A DNA stretch of 64,000 bases, taken from Flammeovirgaceae bacterium (lineage in GTDB: Bacteria > Bacteroidota > Bacteroidia > Cytophagales > Cyclobacteriaceae). This document shows positions 34,897 to 44,007 of the stretch, piece by piece (position 1 is the first letter of the stretch; every line of letters begins with the position of its first letter). The notes under the pieces were generated by a model. That model made no database searches. It had not been told where the DNA came from and saw only the letters and a list, made by a program, of their open reading frames with translations. The DNA is taken from NCBI GenBank assembly GCA_027487845.1, contig JAIYCV010000039.1:62001-126000 (forward strand), written 5' to 3'. The translations under genes were made by a program, and so were the position numbers.

Positions 34897-36597
34897 TCAG
34901 TTGTTACTTGCCAAGTTAGTTCTAAAGTAATCCAATAATGTTGTTTTAAATTTTGCTTCTCGTTCTTCAATGTCCACTTGAACCCAATCGTTTTTGGGAT
35001 AGTTTGAAAGTTCTAAAACTGTCGCAATACTTGAAACTCTATACTTCTGTTTTTTCACTCCAAAATAGCCATTGCCTGCTTGTATGTTTAGTTTTTTCTC
35101 AAAAACTGTCTTGTTTCCAAATCTGTCTAAATACAATGCTGCATCATCGTTAGACCAACCGTTGTAGTTTGTGTCTTGCCATTTTTTAGGAAAAATATGT
35201 TCAATGTCAAATGTGCTTGGAATTAGGTCTGTTTGTTGTGGGTTTAGATAAGCATACAACAAAAGCAAAGCCCTTGAAATTCGGGAAGAAGAATGTCCGT
35301 CAATTTGTTGGCTTAATAAGTCTTCATTTAGGGTGAACTTGTATTGGTGTTCTTTGCTTGTGTTTAGAGAAATACAAGCGTTGTAAATGTCGTCTTTGAT
35401 AGCGTTTACAGACGGTTGCTCGATAAACTTAGCAAACAAAAACGCAATTAGTTTTTGCAACATTTTCTCAAAGTCAGTTTCAAAAGTATCGCTGTCTTTG
35501 TGCTTTAAAAAGAAAACGCTTGTAGCATATTTCCAAAATTCGTTTGGATAGCAACTTAAACAATGTAAATTGATTTTTGCCTTTGTTGAAACTGAATATG
35601 TATAGTAGTTTTCAGCTTCAATTTCTGTATTTAGAAAACGCCAGAAGTAAGCCAAATCCATAATTTCAGTCATTAAATTTTGGATCTTTAAGCGGTCGTA
35701 TTTGTTTTCTGCGTAAAACTTACGCAATCCGACTTCTTTAGATTTGTCGTTATTTCTTGCTCTTAGAACGTGAGTATAATAACGGAAAATGTCGTCAATG
35801 GAAAAGTAACCTTGTTTACAAATTTGTGTAAGGTCTTTCCATGTTTCCGTAAATTCTTTTCTTTTTTCTTCTGTCGTACAGTTGCGATAAATTTGTGCTT
35901 TGAAAATATCAGAATCAGCCAATGGCATACCTCTGTCGTTAAGCGTTGAAAAAATTGTCAATGCAGTGTCTTGTGCATCGCACTCAATTGGAAGAATGAT
36001 ACATTTTTGAAGAATAGTTACACAAAGCTCTTTCCATTGCATTGGATTAGTAGTAGCGTATTCATCACATTTCTCTTTGAAATACCGATAGTTTTTTGAG
36101 TAGCTGTCTTGTGCGTTTTCGCTGACGTTTCCTGTTTCTAAAATTTTGTGGAAAGTTTCGTTATCTTCTTCTGTTGCAACTTCCGAAACAATATGAATTT
36201 TTGTCTTGTCGGTAACTTTTTGTGAAATAGGATTTATGTCCCAAATACAAGGTGCAAGTTGGTTTTTCAAACCAATTACATCTTCGTCTTCTACCATATC
36301 GTCAAGTTTCTTGTAAAATGAACGCAACAACAACATAAATGAAGTAATACGCTGTTGTCCGTCAATTATCTCTTGATTTTTGTCGTCATTAACGTAAGAA
36401 ACAATTGTACCTAAAAAATAGTCCGTACCTGCTTTGGCGTCTGTTTGAGCAAAATTTTCAATGTCGCTCCATAATGTTTCACATTTTTCAATGTTCCATT
36501 TGTAAGGTCGTTGATAGTCTGGAATAACGAACTTTTTGTTTTGCATTTCGCTGAATAGTTTTCCAACGGTCTTTTTGCTTACGTGTAAATCTGCCAT
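34897..36597 (-). CDS. DUF262/DUF1524 protein, GmrSD-like restriction endonuclease
   Basis: 566 residues. The N-terminal DUF262 domain (ParB-like nuclease/NTPase fold) shows FVIPDYQRPYKW and the hallmark IIDGQQRITSFMLL. A helical middle follows. The C-terminal DUF1524 domain has the HNH-type motif TFDIEHIFPKKW (catalytic His) and FGNKTVFEKKLN. Single-protein homologues of GmrS and GmrD act as type IV modification-dependent nucleases against modified phage DNA. No partner gene is visible. AT-rich, and part of the sodA-linked accessory stretch. Confidence 0.87.
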   Translation of the reverse strand: MADLHVSKKTVGKLFSEMQNKKFVIPDYQRPYKWNIEKCETLWSDIENFAQTDAKAGTDYFLGTIVSYVNDDKNQEIIDGQQRITSFMLLLRSFYKKLDDMVEDEDVIGLKNQLAPCIWDINPISQKVTDKTKIHIVSEVATEEDNETFHKILETGNVSENAQDSYSKNYRYFKEKCDEYATTNPMQWKELCVTILQKCIILPIECDAQDTALTIFSTLNDRGMPLADSDIFKAQIYRNCTTEEKRKEFTETWKDLTQICKQGYFSIDDIFRYYTHVLRARNNDKSKEVGLRKFYAENKYDRLKIQNLMTEIMDLAYFWRFLNTEIEAENYYTYSVSTKAKINLHCLSCYPNEFWKYATSVFFLKHKDSDTFETDFEKMLQKLIAFLFAKFIEQPSVNAIKDDIYNACISLNTSKEHQYKFTLNEDLLSQQIDGHSSSRISRALLLLYAYLNPQQTDLIPSTFDIEHIFPKKWQDTNYNGWSNDDAALYLDRFGNKTVFEKKLNIQAGNGYFGVKKQKYRVSSIATVLELSNYPKNDWVQVDIEEREAKFKTTLLDYFRTNLASNN

Positions 36598-36646
36598 ATT
36601 TTATTTTTTCGTTTTATCGTTTTTAGTTTTCGTGGGTCGTCATTGC

Positions 36647-36787
36647 CTGACCGCTAACGTTTTGGCGCTTGGCGAAGGTGGCGATTTTCACCACAAATAT
36701 TGATGCGGAGAACCAAACTTTGATTAACCACAAATGTGTCTGCGGAGCACTGAACCGTCACTTTTGCCAAACGCCTGTTATGGGCAG
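36647..36787. repeat. attC-like imperfect inverted repeat
   Basis: The left arm CTGACCGCTAACGTTTTGGC (then GCTTGGCGAAGGTGGCG) pairs imperfectly with the right arm CGTCACTTTTGCCAAACGCC (then TGTTATGGGCAG). The arms have the paired-box layout of integron attC sites, but neither fits the RYYYAAC/GTTRRRY core exactly. Within it are two ACCACAAAT...GCGGAG direct copies. It separates the DUF262 and Tat-signal genes. Confidence 0.45.
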
Positions 36788-37450
36788 TTATATTAGCTTT
36801 ATTGACCATTTAAATTTTTCAAATTCTACGTCTGCAATTTGGTTTTGTGTCTTTGACTGATGACAATTAAAGTCATAGTAAAATCCATTATGCTCCGCCT
36901 TTAAAACCTTTAATTCAACTTTTAATGGTTTGTTAATTTCGATGTGTTCAAATAAATACTCAGCGTCATACTCATAGAATTTACAATTACTAATTAGTAA
37001 TGGGTCATACCGTTTAATAACTTTGAAGTCTTTAAGTAAATGCGAAACACCATATTCAGACATTTCCATAAGTTCCTCAAAAGTTTCGTGTCCTAAATAT
37101 TCAAGCTCTTGTTTTGGAGTGATATTAAGAGTTATGGTCGGTGAGAAAACCCCTTTGTATTCAGGTTTGTCTTGAAAGTATTTTGTCGTTATACAAATTG
37201 GGTCTCCAAGTTCTTCCCAAATTTCTTCTGCAGTTTCATCAAGTCCTACACCAATAACTTGTTCGCTCTTTATTTTTCCGAAGTCTTTGACTGCTACAAA
37301 TCCCCAATCACTTGGCTTTTCAAATAATATACCTAATTTTTTGTTTACGTAAATATTGTCATTGATAGCAACTGCTTTCAATGGGTCAATAGCAAGTCCT
37401 GCTAATGCAAGTCCTGTCAGTCTTAAAAATTCTCGTCTTCCTATTCCCAT
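36788..37450 (-). CDS. Secreted protein with twin-arginine signal, unknown function
   Basis: 220 residues. The N-terminus MGIGRREFLRLTGLALAGLA is a twin-arginine (Tat) signal, implying export in folded form. The mature part (KKLGILFEKPSDWGFVAVKD; then FEELMEMSEYGVSHL) has the spacing of PsbP-like/DUF1795-type proteins; this is a weak resemblance. No cofactor motif visible. It lies between the attC-like repeat and a hairpin-bearing gap (37451-37636). A cassette-type gene is possible. Confidence 0.62.
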   Translation of the reverse strand: MGIGRREFLRLTGLALAGLAIDPLKAVAINDNIYVNKKLGILFEKPSDWGFVAVKDFGKIKSEQVIGVGLDETAEEIWEELGDPICITTKYFQDKPEYKGVFSPTITLNITPKQELEYLGHETFEELMEMSEYGVSHLLKDFKVIKRYDPLLISNCKFYEYDAEYLFEHIEINKPLKVELKVLKAEHNGFYYDFNCHQSKTQNQIADVEFEKFKWSIKLI

Positions 37451-37636
37451 TTTTGGTCGTCAATAATTGGCCATAACTTCTTTATACCAGCCATAAAATC
37501 ACCGTTTACCCACCAATTTTGGCTGGCTTTATGCCATTTTGTGTCGGCTCTTGTCACAAATCAAAAGTAGCTTTTTTTATACAGCTACAGCAAACCAACA
37601 AGTGCGCCTTCCCTACGCCTATTGGTTACTCGATAC

Positions 37637-38293
37637 TTATCCCACAATAGTGGCCATTACGCTATCGCTCCAGGGGCCGGTTTCGCCACGGGTGTTTTCC
37701 CACCGCAGCCAGTAATACACGGCCTTGCCGGCATCTTTGCCCTCAAAGTGGTATACATAGGGGCTGCGGGTGTCGGTGGCTACGTAGCTCAGTTCGCTGG
37801 GGTCGGTGGCGGGGCTGCCTATTTTCATCCAAATCTGGCAGCCGCGCACGCCCTCGGGCTTGGCCGCGCTGCCGTCTTCATCGGTAATGCGGATGGTGTG
37901 CTCTAGCCTTTTGCTGGTGTCCACTTGGCCAATGGGTTTGGTGGAGGGCACCGGTGCAGGGGTGCGGCTGGTGCTGCGCTCGGGCAAGTTTAGCGTGGTG
38001 CGGTCGGCATCGATAAGGGCGCTTTCGGGTATGTCGGCAAATACTATGCGCAGGGTTTCTTTGGCCTCATCGCGGGCGGCATCTTTGGTGGCCGTGGTGG
38101 TTACCGTGCGCGTATTCGGGTTCTGTGAGAGCGGGTAGGCAGTATTCCAGGCTGCCAGTCGGGCCGAAAGGGCGGTCTGGTTGTCGGGCGATACCAACAG
38201 GCGCGTGGCGTTGGTAAGTAGGTACGGTATGGCCAAATTAAAATACGTGTTTAAATCGGCCTCTTTGCTGGGAAACGGTTTGCTGTTTGGCAT
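37637..38293 (-). CDS. GC-rich hypothetical protein with fibronectin III-like C-terminus
   Basis: 218 residues. The N-terminal half (KEADLNTYFNLAIPYLLTNA; RLAAWNTAYPLSQNPNTRTV) is helical, and the C-terminal part (YVYHFEGKDAGKAVYYWLRW; ENTRGETGPWSDSV) resembles a fibronectin type III strand pattern. Proteins with this layout occur in several Bacteroidota but have no known role. The gene is visibly richer in G and C than the AT-rich genes beside it, a sign of transfer. A repeat array lies 70 nt upstream on the same strand. Confidence 0.65.
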   Translation of the reverse strand: MPNSKPFPSKEADLNTYFNLAIPYLLTNATRLLVSPDNQTALSARLAAWNTAYPLSQNPNTRTVTTTATKDAARDEAKETLRIVFADIPESALIDADRTTLNLPERSTSRTPAPVPSTKPIGQVDTSKRLEHTIRITDEDGSAAKPEGVRGCQIWMKIGSPATDPSELSYVATDTRSPYVYHFEGKDAGKAVYYWLRWENTRGETGPWSDSVMATIVG

Positions 38294-38325
38294 AAAGTTG
38301 CTTTTTTAAGTTAATAATGCTGTTT

Positions 38326-38631
38326 TTAGATCAATTTGCCAGCTTTTGCACGCTCACCCAGCGGCTTGGTAGCCCTACCAAAGGGCTTGGTATCCCTACC
38401 AAAGGGTTTGGTAGCCTTACCGGAACGCTTGGTATCCCTACCAGAAGTCTCGGTATCCATACCAGAAGGTTTGGTATCAATACCGGAAGGCTTGGTAGCC
38501 ATACCAGAAAGCTTGGTAGGATTACCAGAACGCTTGGTATCTATACCAAAAGATTCGGTAAGCTTACCTGTGGGTTGGGCAAAGCCTCTGGGTAGTATGG
38601 TAGCCAAATGCTGTGGTGTGCGTGCTTGCAT
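38326..38631 (-). CDS. Possible heptapeptide-repeat protein
   Basis: 101 residues, ATG at 38631. About 70 residues are a seven-residue repeat of the type G-x-[DA]-T-K-x-[SF]. The repeat is 21 nt long, so every frame stays open through it: the plus strand also reads a leucine/proline repeat (L-V-S-[LI]-P-[EK]-G; 38336-38641). Coding strand therefore cannot be decided from openness. The minus strand is favoured only because the next gene is on it. It could equally be non-coding repeat DNA. Confidence 0.35.
   Translation of the reverse strand: MQARTPQHLATILPRGFAQPTGKLTESFGIDTKRSGNPTKLSGMATKPSGIDTKPSGMDTETSGRDTKRSGKATKPFGRDTKPFGRATKPLGERAKAGKLI
38364..38573. repeat. 21-nt tandem repeat array, ten units
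   Basis: Ten contiguous units of about 21 nt with consensus GCTTGGTATCCATACCAGAAG. Each unit contains a palindrome GGTA-n4-TACC, so a single strand can form a row of small hairpins. Units differ at several positions, which rules out a very recent expansion. No spacers separate the units. Confidence 0.85.
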
Positions 38632-38871
38632 AGCACGTTAAAGTTCGGAAAAAGAAAAATTATCAATTTTTAAAAACGAGGCTAAAAAACAGCCCTTTTT
38701 TAGCGATTGTTTGAAATTGGGCTAAAAACGAATTTTTTGTTTAGTGAAATCACTAGAAAAATCGTGATATCTTTAGATGGAAAAGTGCTTTTTTTAGGTG
38801 TGTTTCTAAAAACTCCAGCCTGCTAGTCGCTACACCTACCGGGGGGCACGTTTCCTGAAACGTAGCGGTTG

Positions 38872-40896
38872 CTATTTCTCGGTGTCCGCCAGCTTTTGCA
38901 ACGCCAGGTATTCATCGCGCAAGCGAGCGGCTTCCATAAACTCTAATTCTTTCGCGGCTTTCTCCATCGCTTTCTTTGTGCGCTCTATTAGCTTAGTAAG
39001 GTCATCCTTACTTAAATAGGCCACCACGGGGTCGGCAGCCATCGACTTCTCTTCGTCTTCGATATAATAACGTTTCATCGACTTCTTAGAATCCGCCACT
39101 TTTGTTTGACCCAAAATAGATTCTTTTGATCGGATGATGGTTTGTGGTGTGATGCCGTGGGCAATGTTATAGTCTAATTGAATCTTCCTTCTCCGGTCGG
39201 TCTCATCAATCGCTTCGCGCATGGAGTCGGTCATCTTGTCGGCATACATAATCACCTTGCCATTTACATTACGCGCAGCGCGGCCTATTGTTTGCACCAA
39301 CGATCGTTGATTGCGCAAAAAACCTTCCTTGTCGGCATCTAAAATAGCTACCAACGAAACTTCTGGGAGGTCGAGCCCCTCGCGTAAAAGATTAACTCCC
39401 ACCAATACATCAAACACACCTAGGCGCAGTTCGCGCAAAATCTCTACACGGTCGAGCGTAGCCACTTCCGAGTGAATGTATCGGCATTTAACGGAAGCAC
39501 GCTCTAAGTATTTAGTTAACTCCTCGGCCATTCGCTTGGTGAGCGTAGTTACTAAAACACGTTCGCTCACTTTTACGCGTTCATCAATCTCTTCCAGTAA
39601 ATCGTCAATTTGATTTCGACTTGGGCGAACATCAATAATCGGGTCTAGCAGGCCAGTAGGCCGAATGATTTGCTCTACTACTACACCTTCTGATTTTCTC
39701 AGTTCGTACTCGCTTGGTGTAGCGCTCACATAAATTACTTGACCTAATATAGATTCAAACTCATTAAATGTTAACGGGCGATTATCCATAGCGGATGGTA
39801 GGCGAAAACCATAATCCACTAAGTTTACTTTGCGTGATCGGTCGCCACCCCACATGGCACGTACTTGCGAAACGGTTACGTGGCTTTCATCTATCACCAT
39901 TAGAAAATCATCAGGAAAGTAATCAATAAGGCAGAACGGACGCGCACCTGGTTGTCGTCTATCAAAGTAACGCGAGTAATTTTCAATGCCGGAACAGTAG
40001 CCTAGCTCACGCATCATTTCGATATCAAATTCGGTGCGCTCTTTTAATCGTTTGGCTTCTAAAAATCTTCTTTCCGTTGTAAAGGATTCTACTTGCAAAA
40101 CCATGTCATCCTGAATTTCACGGATGGCTTGGTGAAGCATGTCTTTGCCAGTAACAAAGAGGTTGGCAGGAAAAATCACCGCCATCTTTTCATCGGAAAT
40201 TTTCTTGCCTGTTGTCGGCTCGATGAGGTGAATGGCTTCTATCTCATCGCCAAAAAAGTAGATTCTCATTGCGTAATCCGCGTAAGCGAGAAAAATATCG
40301 ACTGTATCTCCTTTTACTCTGAATGTACCACGCTTAAACTCCGCTTCCGTGCGACTATATAAAATATCCACCAAGCCAAACAATAATCTATTGCGTGCAA
40401 TGATCTCCCCCACTTTGAGTTGAATTCTATTTTTGCCAAACTCTTCCGGATTACCAATGCCGTAAATGCACGATACGGATGCTATCACAATCACATCGCT
40501 CCTGCCCGACAATAATGAAGACGTTGCGCTTAAGCGTAATTTTTCGATCTCTTCATTTATAGACAGATCTTTTTCGATGTATAGGTTAGAAGAGGGTATG
40601 AAGGCTTCGGGTTGGTAATAATCGTAATAGGAGATAAAATACTCCACTGCGTTTTCGGGAAAGAATTGTTTAAACTCGCCATAGAGTTGAGCAGCCAACG
40701 TTTTATTGTGGCTGAGTATCAGCGTGGGGCGATTTACCTGTGAAATGACATTGGCGATAGTAAACGTTTTACCGGAGCCCGTAACACCCAGCAGCGTTTG
40801 ATGCTGTTCATTACCCCGCAACCCTTTTACCAATTGCTCAATGGCTTTTGGCTGGTCTCCGGTTGGGATGTATTCGCTGGTAAGTTTGAAAGCCAT
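38872..40896 (-). CDS. uvrB: Excinuclease ABC subunit B
   Basis: 674 residues, full length. Walker A is GVTGSGKT at residues 37-44, the beta-hairpin ISYYDYYQPEAFIPSS is near residue 90, and the helicase motifs (DESHVTVSQVRAM; QTIGRAARN) follow. The C-terminal UVR domain that binds UvrC is AAKELEFMEAARLRDEYLAL. It verifies damage in nucleotide excision repair. It is an isolated gene on this strand; aroE follows upstream with a 75-nt gap. Confidence 0.97.
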   Translation of the reverse strand: MAFKLTSEYIPTGDQPKAIEQLVKGLRGNEQHQTLLGVTGSGKTFTIANVISQVNRPTLILSHNKTLAAQLYGEFKQFFPENAVEYFISYYDYYQPEAFIPSSNLYIEKDLSINEEIEKLRLSATSSLLSGRSDVIVIASVSCIYGIGNPEEFGKNRIQLKVGEIIARNRLLFGLVDILYSRTEAEFKRGTFRVKGDTVDIFLAYADYAMRIYFFGDEIEAIHLIEPTTGKKISDEKMAVIFPANLFVTGKDMLHQAIREIQDDMVLQVESFTTERRFLEAKRLKERTEFDIEMMRELGYCSGIENYSRYFDRRQPGARPFCLIDYFPDDFLMVIDESHVTVSQVRAMWGGDRSRKVNLVDYGFRLPSAMDNRPLTFNEFESILGQVIYVSATPSEYELRKSEGVVVEQIIRPTGLLDPIIDVRPSRNQIDDLLEEIDERVKVSERVLVTTLTKRMAEELTKYLERASVKCRYIHSEVATLDRVEILRELRLGVFDVLVGVNLLREGLDLPEVSLVAILDADKEGFLRNQRSLVQTIGRAARNVNGKVIMYADKMTDSMREAIDETDRRRKIQLDYNIAHGITPQTIIRSKESILGQTKVADSKKSMKRYYIEDEEKSMAADPVVAYLSKDDLTKLIERTKKAMEKAAKELEFMEAARLRDEYLALQKLADTEK

Positions 40897-40971
40897 TTGG
40901 TTGTTCGTTTTCGGTTATTGGCTGTTCGTAATGATTGACCACTCACTAACAACCATCAACGAACAACTAGA

Positions 40972-41715
40972 TTAGTTGTTCCAAATAGACCACGCTTTTT
41001 CGGCCTGAATATGAAGCATTTCAAGCCCGTTTTTTATATGTGCGTTTCTCATTTCTGCCTTTTGAATAAACATGGTCCTTGCGGGATTGTAGATCAGATC
41101 ATATACATAATGATCGCTTGTAAGCAGCTCGTAATTAATGGGAGGAAATGCTTTGGTATCGGGGCTCATACCAAGCGGAGTGGTGTTAATAATCAAGTTA
41201 GCATTCGAAAAGGCTTCCTTATCTGCTTCTAAGGTTTCGTAAGTATAATCGGCCTGGTCGGCCGTTCTTGAAACAAGCTTGAATTTTATCTTTAACTTTT
41301 TCAACGCTTCCCTTACTGCCTTTGATGATCCGCCAGTGCCCAGCACCAACGCATTCGATTCGTTGGTAATGGGATACCATTTTTCTAACGATTCTAAAAA
41401 GGCATCGCTGTCGGTATTGAAACCTTTGAGCAAACCATCTTTAATTTTAATAACATTGACGGCACCAATTCGCTTTGCCGCGGGATCAATGTCGCTTAAA
41501 AGTTTTATCACTTTTTCTTTGTAAGGGATAGTTACATTCAGCCCACACAATTCAGGATTTTCCAACAGCAGCGCAGTTAACTGCTCAACACTATCGAGTG
41601 GATAAAGATCGTAATGATAATCGCGCAAACCGTCACGGAAAAACTTTTCATCAAAATATGATTTTGAAAACGAGTGACTTACCGTAGCGCCAATGAGACC
41701 AAATTTCTTTTCCAT
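40972..41715 (-). CDS. aroE: Shikimate dehydrogenase
   Basis: 247 residues. Shikimate-binding residues are in GATVSHSFSKSYFDEKF and GLNVTIPYKEKV with the catalytic Lys and later Asp (GFNTDSDAF). The NADP-binding loop is VLGTGGSSKAV. It reduces 3-dehydroshikimate in aromatic amino acid synthesis. It stands alone in the pathway here; the following gene is phosphosulfolactate synthase. Confidence 0.95.
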   Translation of the reverse strand: MEKKFGLIGATVSHSFSKSYFDEKFFRDGLRDYHYDLYPLDSVEQLTALLLENPELCGLNVTIPYKEKVIKLLSDIDPAAKRIGAVNVIKIKDGLLKGFNTDSDAFLESLEKWYPITNESNALVLGTGGSSKAVREALKKLKIKFKLVSRTADQADYTYETLEADKEAFSNANLIINTTPLGMSPDTKAFPPINYELLTSDHYVYDLIYNPARTMFIQKAEMRNAHIKNGLEMLHIQAEKAWSIWNN

Positions 41716-41788
41716 GTTCGATTAAAGTTTAAAGCCAACAAATTATCACTACTAACTAAATAGACTTAGCAAATGTTATTGATTTAGA

Positions 41789-42592
41789 TTAATCCGCTTC
41801 GAATGCGGGCGTATTCTTGTCTTTCTTGCGCTCTAATCCAAGAAAATGGAGAAAAGTATCTCCTCTTAGGCCCAAACGAATGGTCTCCAGTGGAATCATC
41901 TCATTTGGCGAAATATTGCCTAAATTAACGTTGGCGCCTAGTAATTTTATAAACCAAACTTGCTGGGCTTTTTGAGGTGCTTCCCAAATAATTTTTTCAA
42001 AAGGTATTTTAGTTAAAATCTCTTGCACCAGGCCCGAGCGGACCTCGCCAGAGGAGCGGAAAAGCCCCACGTTGCCCCCCTCGCGCGCCTCGCCAATCAC
42101 TTTCCAGGCACCAGCATCTAATTCTTTCTGCATCAAATCAATCCACATATAAGGAGGAATGATTTTATCGGCATCTTTTGAACCAACTTCACTTAGCACC
42201 GTTACCTGCTTCGATAATTTTTCGATATAGCCTAACTTTTTATCGTGTTCTAAATCAATCGAGCCATCTGAAACTTCTGCATATGCCATGTTATACTTGT
42301 CCAGCACTTTGCGGTAATCGTCAAACTGATCGCGGATGATAAATGCCTCAAATAGGGTGCCTCCGAAATAGACGGGAATGCCAGCATCTTTGTAGACACT
42401 CAATTTCTCTTTTAAAGTGGGCGTTACGAATGATGTGGCCCAGCCTAGCTTAACAATATCGACATAGTCGGCAGCCATGCTCACAAAGTCTTCTGCTTCT
42501 CGCACGCTCAAGCCTTTGTCCATGGCCATGGTAAATCCGGATTGGCGAGGTTTTACTGTTCTTTCGGGTAGGTTATTAAGGTGGTAGTTCAT
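41789..42592 (-). CDS. Phosphosulfolactate synthase
   Basis: 267 residues, the family length. The N-terminal RQSGFTMAMDKGLSVREAED, VDIVKLGWATSFV and the later DSGSIDLEH-like SDGSIDLEHDKKLGY match ComA-type (beta-alpha)8 enzymes; IGEAREGGNVGLF is also diagnostic. The enzyme adds sulfite to phosphoenolpyruvate to give phosphosulfolactate. In archaea this begins coenzyme M synthesis; in a Bacteroidota it may supply sulfolactate or cysteate for sulfonolipids, which is inference. Its ATG overlaps the stop of the TPR gene by 4 nt (42589-42592). Confidence 0.85.
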   Translation of the reverse strand: MNYHLNNLPERTVKPRQSGFTMAMDKGLSVREAEDFVSMAADYVDIVKLGWATSFVTPTLKEKLSVYKDAGIPVYFGGTLFEAFIIRDQFDDYRKVLDKYNMAYAEVSDGSIDLEHDKKLGYIEKLSKQVTVLSEVGSKDADKIIPPYMWIDLMQKELDAGAWKVIGEAREGGNVGLFRSSGEVRSGLVQEILTKIPFEKIIWEAPQKAQQVWFIKLLGANVNLGNISPNEMIPLETIRLGLRGDTFLHFLGLERKKDKNTPAFEAD

Positions 42593-44007
42593 CCCTTATT
42601 TTCTTTTCTAAATTGATCGATTATTTTATACAACGCTTTTTGAGTCTCGGCTTTCGGGAAGAAATCAAACAACACAGAATGCCCTTCAAAATCCAATATC
42701 AACGCATTTTCCAAATAGTTGAAGGCTTCCTTGAACTGTCCGTTTTCAATTAAATATACGGTCATCCTATAAAAAAACTCTGGCTCATCTGGAATCTCGT
42801 CCATACCCTGCAACAATACTTCAATCGCTTTCGCATATTCGCCTTGTTCGAAATAGATAAAAGACCAATTCAGCCAAATTTCTTTGTCTTCAGGACCCAA
42901 CTGACTTGCTTCTTCATAGGCATCTATGCTTGAAATGATATTGCCTATTTTAAATTCGGCATGGGCCGCAGCTTTCCAATAATCGGCATTCAGCCCATTC
43001 AGCTTTATGGCTTTATTAAAGAAATGCAATGCCTGATACCATTTTTCCTGCTTTTCTAAACAACTACCTGCGCCAAACCAAGCTTCGTCATACATCGAAT
43101 CAAGCTTGGATGATTTCTGATAATATTTTAAGCCAAGGTCAAATTGACTTAAGTTTTCGTATGCCGACCCAATGCAACAATACACTTCTGGGCTGGGACC
43201 TTCAATTTCAATCGTCTTCTTAAATGAATCAAGGGCTTTGGTATAGAGCTCTAAATTCATAAAGGTATTACCCATATTAAAATGAGCAGAAGCAAAATTC
43301 TCATCGATTGCCAATGCGTATTCATAGGCCTCTAATGCGTCATCATATTTTTCTAGCTTGTTACTCACAATCCCAAGATTGTACCAAGCGGCCGCAGAAA
43401 ACGGATCTTCATCAATAAACTTTTTGTAATACGATAGGCTACCTTCTAATTGACCTACTACATCTAAACAGAAAGCAAGTTCATAAAGAGAACCTTCATG
43501 ACTAAGGTTTAGTTCGATGGATTTTTTATAGGCTTCGATGGCAGACTCATATTGCTCTTGACTTTGATGGGCAAGGCCGATATTGTAGTAGATATCATCC
43601 TGTTCTTCTTCATCGAACAGCAATGATTCGTTATAGATTTTTATGGCCTCATCAAACTTTCCTTGTAACGAATAGATTGAGCCAATAGAAATATAAATAT
43701 CGATATCAGAGGGATTCAAATTTCGCGCACGCTCCAATAACTCAAGTGCTTCATCATATTCTTCTAAGTTGGAGAGCACTTGCGCTTTGATAGTAATCAA
43801 GTCCGTAGAGAAAGGGAATAACTCCATCGCCTGATTCACTGCAACCAATGCTTTTTTAAACTTACTTTTTTCCAGATAATAATCGATGATGACTTCGTAG
43901 GCATCGATGTCGAAAAAGCTGTTTGTGTTTTTTTTAAGGTTGTCTTCAAAACGCTTAATCAACTCCTCTTCCTCTTCTCTTTTCCTAAATTCGTGCGCCA
44001 TGCTCAA
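42589..44007 (-). CDS. Tetratricopeptide repeat protein
   Basis: 472 residues, about eleven to twelve TPR units in tandem, e.g. YYNIGLAHQSQEQYESAIEA, AWYNLGIVSNKLEKYDDALE and AHFNMGNTFMNLELYTKALD. No signal peptide, so a cytoplasmic scaffold is likely. It is coupled to the phosphosulfolactate synthase by an ATGA overlap. The partner protein is unknown. Confidence 0.9.
   Translation of the reverse strand: MSMAHEFRKREEEEELIKRFEDNLKKNTNSFFDIDAYEVIIDYYLEKSKFKKALVAVNQAMELFPFSTDLITIKAQVLSNLEEYDEALELLERARNLNPSDIDIYISIGSIYSLQGKFDEAIKIYNESLLFDEEEQDDIYYNIGLAHQSQEQYESAIEAYKKSIELNLSHEGSLYELAFCLDVVGQLEGSLSYYKKFIDEDPFSAAAWYNLGIVSNKLEKYDDALEAYEYALAIDENFASAHFNMGNTFMNLELYTKALDSFKKTIEIEGPSPEVYCCIGSAYENLSQFDLGLKYYQKSSKLDSMYDEAWFGAGSCLEKQEKWYQALHFFNKAIKLNGLNADYWKAAAHAEFKIGNIISSIDAYEEASQLGPEDKEIWLNWSFIYFEQGEYAKAIEVLLQGMDEIPDEPEFFYRMTVYLIENGQFKEAFNYLENALILDFEGHSVLFDFFPKAETQKALYKIIDQFRKENKG

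Noticed and set aside
37622..37906. Plus-strand frame opposite the GC-rich gene
   Set aside because: Openness follows from high GC; the minus frame has a family-like sequence and this one does not.
38364..38573. CRISPR-like repeats
   Set aside because: The 21-nt units are contiguous, with no spacers and no cas genes nearby.
33404..38640. True integron array
   Set aside because: No IntI-type integrase and no site with a full attC consensus are in the window; only attC-like symmetry is seen.
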